A DNA stretch of 5,685 nucleotides from an uncultured Clostridia bacterium. Lineage in GTDB: Bacteria > Bacillota > Clostridia > Oscillospirales > Oscillospiraceae. A program made the position numbers and the translations under genes. Below are positions 1-5,122 of the stretch, in pieces. Every line of letters starts with the position of its first letter. Within the stretch, counting starts at the first letter, position 1. The DNA lies in NCBI GenBank assembly GCA_937892865.1, contig CALBJG010000107.1, forward strand, positions 1 to 5,685, written 5' to 3'. Below the pieces are notes generated by a model, which did no database searches, was not told the DNA's origin, and saw nothing but the letters and a program-made list of their open reading frames with translations.

Positions 1-497
1 CCGCCGTTTCTCGTCGTAGCGCCCTCCCCAGCGTAACCGCCGCCGCCACCGCCAGAACCGCCAGCGCCACCAGTACCGCTATTTGTTCCACCGTTACCAC
101 CGGCAGCGGAATACCCAAACGCGGAAGATGCCCCGCCCGTATTGCCATTAGCGCTGCTTGTTGACCCGCCAACGGCAGATCCGCCAGCGCCAACCGTGAC
201 CGTGTACGATTGCCCTTTGTTTAGGGTAATTTGTTTTACCGTTCGCGTATAGCCACCGCCGCCGCCGCCAGAACCAGCGTAATCGTTATAAAAATATCCG
301 CCGCTCCCGCCGCCGCCAACAAGGAAAGCATCAATGATGATCCTTCTTCCAGGGATAAACGTTCCCGAAGACTTAAACTTGATGCGCCAACCGTTTGAAC
401 CGTCGCTAACGGTTTCGTAACTTCCGGTATAGGAAAACGACGGCAATCTGTTGTTATTGATGCCCATAGGGAATTTGCTGATAATCAACGCTTGCAC
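1..497 (-). CDS. Glycine-rich tail tip / fibre-like protein, 3'-truncated by window edge
   Basis: The frame runs open from a GTG at 495-497 to the left edge (165 codons), so the C-terminus is missing. It begins VQALIISKFPMGINNNRLP. Residues about 21-58 look like a small beta domain ending in RRIIIDAFLVGGGGSGG. From about residue 60 the protein is dominated by Gly, Ser, Ala, Thr and Asn. The 9-residue motif GSGGGGGGY occurs twice (bases 249-275 and 33-59), 72 codons apart, and a strand pair KQITLNKGQSYTVTVGAGGS lies between the copies. This pattern matches glycine-rich domains seen in phage and bacterial surface proteins, and glycine-rich loops are used for receptor binding in some phage adhesins. 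It is probably a host-contact fibre, tip or head fibre. The start is uncertain: GTG lies 1 base after AAGGGGG, whereas a TTG at 486-488 has a 10-base spacer. An ATG at 465-467 has no binding site. Confidence 0.75.
   Translation of the reverse strand, partial: MQALIISKFPMGINNNRLPSFSYTGSYETVSDGSNGWRIKFKSSGTFIPGRRIIIDAFLVGGGGSGGYFYNDYAGSGGGGGGYTRTVKQITLNKGQSYTVTVGAGGSAVGGSTSSANGNTGGASSAFGYSAAGGNGGTNSGTGGAGGSGGGGGGYAGEGATTRNG
33..275 (-). repeat. Two copies of a Gly-hexad motif in the glycine-rich protein
   Basis: Bases 249-275 and 33-59 both encode GSGGGGGGY. The copies differ at third codon positions (GGC/GGT, TAT/TAC), so the protein motif is kept while the DNA has drifted. The sequence between them is itself rich in GG, GAGG and GNGG units. 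These are coding repeats, not mobile DNA. Confidence 0.75.
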
Positions 498-498
498 G

Positions 499-505
499 CC
501 CCCTT
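499..505 (-). promoter_or_regulatory. Candidate ribosome binding site overlapping the upstream stop codon
   Basis: AAGGGGG overlaps the TAA stop of the transglutaminase-like gene. It is too close to the GTG at 495-497 but 10 bases from the TTG at 486-488, so it may favour the TTG start of the glycine-rich gene or reflect translational coupling. Confidence 0.4.
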
Positions 506-896
506 AATAGATACGTTCCTTTTTGTATTTTATGGGTTTCCTTTTTGTGATTGAAGACGTTGGATCGTAAATCCCCCACTCGGTTTCTACCCATGCGTGG
601 CAAATCTTATCGGCCCGTCCAATTACCAGCCAAGCGTTCAGGCCAACACCACGCAGCATCCCAACCGTCATAGCAGCCAGATCGCCGCAAATGCCCATGC
701 GCTTGTTCCAGCATCCTTCAATATCAGGCAACGCGCCACGCTTGGGTACTACAATTGCCTTCGCATAATCATAGGCAAAACGGGTTGAAACATAGTTTGT
801 AATGGCCCTATATTTCTCCCAATCGTTTCTCATCCCATAGCACAATTTCTTTGCTGTCTCAACGGACTCTTCATGGAAGGGAACGTACTTGCTCAC
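504..896 (-). CDS. Small transglutaminase-like cysteine protein
   Basis: This 130-aa protein matches the core of the transglutaminase-like (papain-fold) superfamily. An N-terminal helix leads into ITNYVSTRFAYDYA. The nucleophile region GCWNKRMGICGDLAAMTVGMLRGVGL carries Cys70, followed by the His strand CHAWVE (His100) and the Asp strand YDPT (Asp111). The Cys-His-Asp triad is intact. Family members act as proteases, amidases or protein cross-linkers, and the activity here is unknown. It is about the minimal domain length, with a basic tail (KRKPIKYKKERIY) and no signal peptide. The start is GTG at 894-896, preceded by GGTGG at 904-908. The out-of-frame ATG at 901-903 leads to a stop within about ten codons. 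It lies between a probable neck gene and a glycine-rich fibre-like gene, in the same frame as the latter. It could mature or cross-link a virion protein, or act on the cell wall at entry. Confidence 0.82.
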   Translation of the reverse strand: MSKYVPFHEESVETAKKLCYGMRNDWEKYRAITNYVSTRFAYDYAKAIVVPKRGALPDIEGCWNKRMGICGDLAAMTVGMLRGVGLNAWLVIGRADKICHAWVETEWGIYDPTSSITKRKPIKYKKERIY

Positions 897-903
897 GAAT
901 CAT

Positions 904-908
904 CCACC
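904..908 (-). promoter_or_regulatory. Weak ribosome binding site for the GTG-started transglutaminase-like gene
   Basis: GGTGG lies 7 bases before the GTG start. It departs from the AGGAG consensus of the neighbouring genes, and with a GTG start it suggests lower translation of this enzyme. Confidence 0.5.
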
Positions 909-915
909 GCCCGTT

Positions 916-1626
916 TTAAGATGAAAAAGGATATTCTTGGTTTAAAACCGTTGAACAGTAAGCCAAACTTTGCTCAAACCGTTTCAATTCCTGATTGATT
1001 TGCTCGTTCAGGAATTTCATACGCTCGGTAGAGGCACGCATATGGTTGGCTTCCGAACCAACATCGAAGGACTTATCTTTGATTTTTGGCTGTTGCAAAA
1101 GGAAATCATTGGCGAATCTGTTTTCCCACACGATCTGAACTAAAAGCCCAAGGATTCGTTTGATATCATAGCCAAGATCCCTGTCAAAATACCCGTCTGT
1201 ATAGAAATCAACGGAAAGTTGATCCCCGGCAGTTACGTTCCCGTCAGGGATTGTAACATTGCCCGTTGCGGCATCGTAAACAGCACTTTGGATCGGCGCG
1301 AATTGATACCCGCCGTACCCGTCTTGCTCGATCTTTACAACGCTGCAAATCTCAAAGCCTATCATCCCGGACGGGATGTTAATCGTTCCAGAATTGTAAT
1401 CGGCAGGAACGGTATACTCCGTCCCATCATATACAGGGGCGGTAAATTTCAGCCATTCACGGGCTTCCGGGGGCCTGTTGAATCGCGGAATCGCGTTCAG
1501 CATATAAAAGCACATCTTCCTAAAAAACCTTGCTGGGCTTATAGAAAGTTCTTTTTGAAGCCGAATGTCCGCAATCTCTACCATTGCATGATTGCTGATG
1601 ACTTCTATGAACGATGTTTGCGACAT
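916..1626 (-). CDS. Putative neck / head-tail connector protein
   Basis: This is a 236-aa protein with an ATG start preceded by GGAGG at 1636-1640 (9-base spacer), 18 bases after the phosphoesterase stop. It has a three-part plan. An N-terminal helical part (about 1-60) contains the conserved-looking FFRKMCFYMLNAIPRFNRPPEAREWL. A beta-rich middle (about 61-145) has two similar turns, GTINIPSGMIG and GNVTIPDGNVTAG. A C-terminal helical part (about 148-225) contains YDIKRILGLLVQIVWENRFANDF and a charged final helix. No enzyme motif is visible. Helical ends around a beta insert, in a gene a few positions after the capsid gene, resemble adaptor or stopper proteins that bridge portal and tail, and I recall similar proteins in gut phages without an assigned function. 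A tail-base or fibre-attachment protein is possible. The role is inferred from layout and context only. Confidence 0.65.
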   Translation of the reverse strand: MSQTSFIEVISNHAMVEIADIRLQKELSISPARFFRKMCFYMLNAIPRFNRPPEAREWLKFTAPVYDGTEYTVPADYNSGTINIPSGMIGFEICSVVKIEQDGYGGYQFAPIQSAVYDAATGNVTIPDGNVTAGDQLSVDFYTDGYFDRDLGYDIKRILGLLVQIVWENRFANDFLLQQPKIKDKSFDVGSEANHMRASTERMKFLNEQINQELKRFEQSLAYCSTVLNQEYPFSS

Positions 1627-1644
1627 GTTGCATCGCCTCCAGGT

Positions 1645-2448
1645 TTAAACAAAATCAACGTCCGGCACAGTAGCAATCGCCTTCTTTTTCCCGTATAATT
1701 CAAGATGTTTCAGAGAAAAAACGACGGGCGTATAGAGTTTTTTGACGGCATACGGGCTGTTTGCAAGCCATGATGTACACACAAACACTTCAAACGGTTT
1801 GATTGTTACCTGGTTGTTGAACTTGTCGATTACATATTTTCCAACCGGGAAGTCCTGCGGTTTATGGATGTGTGCCGAAATAATACAGTCGCAACCGTCA
1901 ATTGACATGCCGAACCGTTCCGCACGCATAGCGGCGTTAGTAGTGTAAATGGACGAACCGTTCCCGTGGACTACGCACAGCGTATAGCAAGGATTCACTT
2001 GACCGTTGTTTTTGCTATCGCCAAAGGGGATTTTTAGAAAGGCGATGTCCTCCCTGAAAACGTCCTCCAGGTCAAGTTTCGCGGCAATGTCATAGGCCGG
2101 GGATGAATCCGTATCCTTCGCCGTTCTCGCTTCATGATTCCCGCCTACCATACACAAAATGCGGTCACGAATAGGCTTCAAATACTCCACCATCAATTGC
2201 TTTTGCGTTCGCGGCCTGTAAACTTGCTCAAACGGAGATCCAAGAGAAGTTCTTATGTTATTATTGATCAAGTCACCGGCAAGAATCAGGTAAGAGTCTT
2301 TGTCTGCAAGGATCATCCGGCAAAACTTCTGCCATAATTCTTCCCGGCACTCAATCGCGCCCAAGTGAACGTCCGCAATCGGGTAAATCTTGATGTTTCT
2401 CCGTTCCGGGAACTTCTTCACAATCAGCGTGTCAAAAACATCAATCAT
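1645..2448 (-). CDS. Calcineurin-like metallophosphoesterase
   Basis: This 267-aa protein has the full set of metallophosphoesterase metal-site motifs in order: D26-x-H28 (IADVHLG), G58-D59 (LILAGDLINN), G103-N104-H105-E106 (VGGNHE), H161 (VVHGNG) and H193-x-H195 (SAHIHKP). In this superfamily these residues hold two metal ions and hydrolyse phosphomono- or phosphodiesters. All are present, so the enzyme is probably active. The substrate (nucleic acid, nucleotide or protein phosphate) cannot be told. It lacks the extra domains of the Mre11/SbcD nucleases. The ATG start follows GGAGG at 2456-2460 with a 7-base spacer, 21 bases after the previous stop. It lies inside a virion gene block, with an unknown structural-type gene before it and a probable neck protein after it. 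It may be packaged, act on host or phage nucleic acids late in infection, or simply be co-expressed. Confidence 0.9.
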   Translation of the reverse strand: MIDVFDTLIVKKFPERRNIKIYPIADVHLGAIECREELWQKFCRMILADKDSYLILAGDLINNNIRTSLGSPFEQVYRPRTQKQLMVEYLKPIRDRILCMVGGNHEARTAKDTDSSPAYDIAAKLDLEDVFREDIAFLKIPFGDSKNNGQVNPCYTLCVVHGNGSSIYTTNAAMRAERFGMSIDGCDCIISAHIHKPQDFPVGKYVIDKFNNQVTIKPFEVFVCTSWLANSPYAVKKLYTPVVFSLKHLELYGKKKAIATVPDVDFV

Positions 2449-2469
2449 GAACCAGCCTCCAATTAAGAG

Positions 2470-3204
2470 TTATTCTTCGCCGTCAAAACCGCTTTCGTCC
2501 GCCAGATTCATGCGATGAATGACCTCATAGAAAGCGCCTTTCCTGCGCTGATCGTTTTTGGGAAGGCTTGCATAATCTTTCTGAGAAATCTTGTTCATGG
2601 CAAGCAATGTTTCACGTTTGACTTTCAATTCGCCCTTCTCATAAGCCTCCGCGAATTTTGACGCAACCATTTCTTTCCACGAAATACTCAGGCGAGGAAA
2701 TACATCCAAGATTTCGTCGCCCATATTGATTAGGCTATCGTAAACGGCTGGTTCAAGGCACTCCCCTTGACGATAATCTACACCATAGATTTTCCTTTCC
2801 TCGTCTGTAAGACCGTCAATTACAATCAGTTTCCGGTCACGAAGAAGGTTCTGAACAAGGTTCGTCCTAAATTCGCCGATGAAATCACGCTTTTGTACGG
2901 TTACAGTCTGGAATTTTCCTGTGATCTGCCCAAACTTACCGTTGTTCCCCAGTTCGATAACGTTCCTATCGTTTACCTCGTCTTGGAATCGCATCGTTAC
3001 AAGCGGCTCAGAAACGGCTACAACCTCTTTCGTGGAGGCTTCGCGTTTGGCAAGCGCTTCTTCAATCATTTTCTGAACTTGCTCCAACGTAAAAGTGCCT
3101 TGCTGTGCGGGTTCAGTCTGGGGAATTTTCTCTTCCATACCCATTTCCTGCGTTTCCGTTTTCTTAGCACGGGGGCCTCTTTTCTTGGTGACTTGTTCCT
3201 GCAT
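2470..3204 (-). CDS. Unrecognised phage protein with basic N-terminus, downstream of capsid gene
   Basis: This is a 244-aa protein starting at the ATG with the strong ribosome binding site. A longer in-frame start would add 19 residues but is not supported. The N-terminus is basic and low in complexity (TKKRGPRAKKTE, residues 6-17), followed by a Gln/Glu-rich linker and a predicted helix (TLEQVQKMIEEALAKREA, about 39-56). A probable folded core runs from about 68 to 235. It has a beta-like segment (NVIELGNNGKFGQITGKFQTVTVQKRDFIGE), then KLIVIDGLTDEERKIYGVDYRQGE, then a helical region with many Lys and Glu. The acidic tail is ESGFDGEE. No signal peptide, membrane segment or catalytic motif is visible. 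The basic tail could touch DNA or the inner capsid surface, but that is speculation. From its location it is probably a head-associated or connector protein. Codon use is less biased than in the capsid genes just upstream. Confidence 0.75.
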   Translation of the reverse strand: MQEQVTKKRGPRAKKTETQEMGMEEKIPQTEPAQQGTFTLEQVQKMIEEALAKREASTKEVVAVSEPLVTMRFQDEVNDRNVIELGNNGKFGQITGKFQTVTVQKRDFIGEFRTNLVQNLLRDRKLIVIDGLTDEERKIYGVDYRQGECLEPAVYDSLINMGDEILDVFPRLSISWKEMVASKFAEAYEKGELKVKRETLLAMNKISQKDYASLPKNDQRRKGAFYEVIHRMNLADESGFDGEE

Positions 3205-3211
3205 TTTCGTA

Positions 3212-3218
3212 CTCCTTT
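3212..3218 (-). promoter_or_regulatory. Ribosome binding site fixing the start of the 244-aa gene
   Basis: AAAGGAG lies 7 bases before the ATG at 3202-3204. An in-frame ATG further upstream (3259-3261) lies in the loop of the hairpin and has no such site, so the shorter start is preferred. Confidence 0.8.
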
Positions 3219-3247
3219 CGGCAATTTGCAGAAGAGATAATGAAATC

Positions 3248-3279
3248 TCCGGGCGGGGCATTTTTCAGCCCCACCCGGA
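3248..3279 (-). terminator. GC-rich hairpin after the capsid gene; partial terminator or mRNA stabiliser
   Basis: On the minus strand, UCCGGGUGGGGC pairs with GCCCCGCCCGGA around the 8-base loop UGAAAAAU. This gives a 12-bp stem with a single G-U wobble. On the plus strand the same position is a C-A mismatch, so the structure suits the minus-strand transcript. It begins 9 bases after the capsid stop. The bases after it (GAUUUCAUUAUCUC) are only moderately U-rich, with no clean U-run, so a full intrinsic terminator is not certain. A leaky terminator or a 3'-end stabiliser that keeps capsid mRNA abundant relative to downstream genes are both reasonable readings. It also covers the spurious upstream ATG at 3259-3261. 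Confidence 0.6.
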
Positions 3280-3288
3280 TTTGAAAGA

Positions 3289-4482
3289 TTACACGTTGCT
3301 GATGACGGCGATCTTCGTGCCAAAGACGGCCTTCACATCCAGAGAGGCGGTCACATTGACATTCAGGGTCATGTCGGCAGTTTCGTGCGGCTCCAGTTCC
3401 AGAGTGATGGGAGAACCATCCTCAAAGCCAATGTAGATAGGCGCATAGCCATTGCCGCGAGAAGCAGCAATGTACAGATTGCTATCGTTCAGCACAAGCT
3501 GACCCGTAGTGTTCTGCGTGCCGGGGACGATGGCGTTGGTCAGGGCGAAGGAACGAATGCCCTGCACGGTTCCCAGGTAGCCATTGTCCATCCATTCGCG
3601 GCCCAGCATATAGGTCAGGGCGGCATCCTGCGCGGTGCCGGTAGGCAGAGCCTTGGCAACGGTGGGACGGCGACCATACATGATCAGGGCTTCCACGGGA
3701 ACACCGTTCACAGTAGAAACCAGTTCAGCCGCGTTGTTCAGGTTGGCGCTGGTGTAGGAATTGAATTTCAGGTAGGAAGGAACGAAGAAAGTGCCGCTGG
3801 CGGCAGCGGTCATAGCGCTGTTCCACAGGGCCATGATCTTGCTATACAGGCCAGCGTAGATCGCGTTCAGCCACCGACCGAAGTCCGCGTCATTGCCAAC
3901 CAACTGATACCACTTCGCAGTAGCAGAGCAGCTACGGGGAGAGGGATTCAGGGTGATGGGGTAATCATACAGGGTGTTCTCAGGAACAGAGCGGGAAGCG
4001 CCCCAAGAAGAATCCTGGAACATGAAGATATCGTTGCTGCCAACGGTAATCTCATATGTTTCGCCGAAAGGCACGTTCACCATTTCAGCAAGTTCGCCAA
4101 GCACGTTGCTGGTAACATAGGGCAGCATGGGGCGAACGATATCCTGCACGATGCCAGCCAGGGTGCGCAGGAAGTTGGGGTTCTTGGCATAATCCCGGCT
4201 GTGGGACAGGAATACCTGATAATCATCGTTCTTTTCGCGGCCCTCGATGGCATCGGCACGGGCGGCACAGAACAGCATGATCTTATTGCGGGTATTTTCG
4301 TTGGTGGCGGCATATTCGTCAGCGCTCATGCGCTCAGAATAAGCCTGGTTCTTACGAATCTTGTTGAAGGTGCGTCCGTTGGATTCCATCATCAGAGCGC
4401 GGCCCAGCACAACAAGCTTTTCGCGTTCGTCAGCACCGCCGCTCAGAACGGTAGCAGGAACGGAGTTCAGAGAAAGTTTCAT
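3289..4482 (-). CDS. Major capsid protein (HK97-fold-like)
   Basis: This 397-aa protein has the usual length of an HK97-type major capsid protein. It probably forms the pentamers and hexamers of the icosahedral head. Residues 18-120 are largely helical, like the N-arm and spine region. Residues 140-200 carry a beta-rich segment with GSNDIFMFQDSSWGAS, a pro-rich strand and WYQLVGNDADFGRWL. Residues 266-312 hold the pattern I associate with these capsids: a small 'MYGRRPTVAKAL' helix, then MLGREWMDNGYLGTVQGIRSF leading into a strand. The last 80 residues are beta-rich (LNDSNLYIAAS, PITLELEPHETADM). The ATG start follows AAGGAG at 4494-4499 with a longish 11-base spacer. Codon choice is very biased (CTG, ACC, AAG, CGC, AAC), as expected of the most abundant virion protein. 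A stable hairpin follows the stop. I recognised the family from the sequence pattern and gene order, not from a database match. Confidence 0.85.
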   Translation of the reverse strand: MKLSLNSVPATVLSGGADEREKLVVLGRALMMESNGRTFNKIRKNQAYSERMSADEYAATNENTRNKIMLFCAARADAIEGREKNDDYQVFLSHSRDYAKNPNFLRTLAGIVQDIVRPMLPYVTSNVLGELAEMVNVPFGETYEITVGSNDIFMFQDSSWGASRSVPENTLYDYPITLNPSPRSCSATAKWYQLVGNDADFGRWLNAIYAGLYSKIMALWNSAMTAAASGTFFVPSYLKFNSYTSANLNNAAELVSTVNGVPVEALIMYGRRPTVAKALPTGTAQDAALTYMLGREWMDNGYLGTVQGIRSFALTNAIVPGTQNTTGQLVLNDSNLYIAASRGNGYAPIYIGFEDGSPITLELEPHETADMTLNVNVTASLDVKAVFGTKIAVISNV

Positions 4483-4493
4483 GTATTTTCACA

Positions 4494-4499
4494 CTCCTT
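4494..4499 (-). promoter_or_regulatory. Ribosome binding site of the major capsid gene
   Basis: AAGGAG lies 11 bases before the capsid ATG. The spacer (GTGAAAATAC and one more base) is longer than the 7-9 bases seen at neighbouring genes and is A-rich, so it is likely unstructured. Confidence 0.7.
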
Positions 4500-4514
4500 C
4501 ATGTCTTGACTGAA

Positions 4515-5105
4515 TTAGGCGGCGGTATGGACACGGCGCACTTTCAGGTCAACATATCCAAACCCGGCATAAGCGCCCTGGGTGAAATTGCCGGTGCCAA
4601 TGATTTCAAAGTACCAAGTTCCGGTAGTCGTAGCGGCAGCGGCGGCGGGGGTGAACAGGCCAGCCGCAGAAACAGTAGCAAAGCCATTCTCGCCAACAGC
4701 GGCAGACATGTTACCGATGCCAACGCGGATCTGATCGCCTTCGTCCAGGCGGGTATAAGTGCCGCGCTGTCCAGCGGGTACGGCAAGGCCAAGAATGTTC
4801 GTACCGACCTTGTAAGCGTTTCCAAAGCCGTCAACCAGTTCTTGTACATTGAAAGTGTTGCACGCATACAGGAAGTCCACAGCGCCGGAAGCAGCCGCAG
4901 CCATGTAGTAAGCGTTTTCGTTTACGATCCCCTGGGGATAGCCTTCATTGGGAAGGCGTTCGCCGGGAACAACCAACTGACCGGCAGCACAAACGGCGGC
5001 AGCGGGGGTTTGGCCTTCCTGGAACATGCCGGTGATATTCTTCGTGGTGTCGAACATATGGTTGGACACGCGAAGCTCAAAAGCGGAATTAGCAATAGCA
5101 GCCAT
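4515..5105 (-). CDS. Putative head decoration / minor capsid protein
   Basis: This is a 196-aa protein with an ATG start, preceded by AAAGGAG at 5115-5121 with a 9-base spacer, and a TAA stop. It has no signal peptide or membrane segment. It is rich in Ala, Gly, Thr and Val, with short alternating polar/apolar segments that suggest a mainly beta structure. An Ala-rich low-complexity stretch (AGLFTPAAAAATTTGTWYF) lies near residues 148-166. The C-terminus is short and basic (VDLKVRRVHTAA). No catalytic motif is visible. Its place between a scaffold-like gene and the major capsid gene is the classic position of head decoration or stabilisation proteins, so I infer a structural protein made in high copy. 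Its codon use matches the capsid gene, which fits high expression. A minor coat or fibre-anchoring protein is the main alternative. Confidence 0.55.
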   Translation of the reverse strand: MAAIANSAFELRVSNHMFDTTKNITGMFQEGQTPAAAVCAAGQLVVPGERLPNEGYPQGIVNENAYYMAAAASGAVDFLYACNTFNVQELVDGFGNAYKVGTNILGLAVPAGQRGTYTRLDEGDQIRVGIGNMSAAVGENGFATVSAAGLFTPAAAAATTTGTWYFEIIGTGNFTQGAYAGFGYVDLKVRRVHTAA

Positions 5106-5122
5106 TTTGTTTCACTCCTTTA

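Noticed and set aside
1..300. CCGCCGCCGCC-type repeats as a possible CRISPR or microsatellite
   Set aside because: They are glycine codons read on the minus strand in an open frame, with irregular spacing and synonymous variation. No repeat-spacer pattern exists.
871..903. ATG at 901-903 as an alternative start near the transglutaminase-like gene
   Set aside because: It is out of frame with the enzyme and reaches TGA after about ten codons.
1364..1377. Short palindrome ATCCCGGACGGGAT
   Set aside because: It lies inside the neck-protein coding region, where it encodes part of the IPSG turn, has only a 5-bp stem and no U-run. Nothing suggests a regulatory role.
3205..3261. Longer start of the 244-aa gene at 3259-3261
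   Set aside because: The ATG lies in the loop of the hairpin without a binding site, whereas the ATG at 3202-3204 has AAAGGAG at the ideal distance.
3066..3323. Minus-strand 85-codon frame overlapping the capsid gene end and the 244-aa gene
   Set aside because: It is a shifted-frame shadow that includes the hairpin sequence. Its Arg/Lys/Pro-rich translation is typical of out-of-frame reading.
3385..4509. Long open frame (374 codons) on the plus strand opposite the capsid gene
   Set aside because: It mirrors the strong codon bias of the capsid gene, has no ribosome binding site, and its Gly/His/Gln-rich protein has no recognisable domain. The minus-strand protein is clearly the real one.
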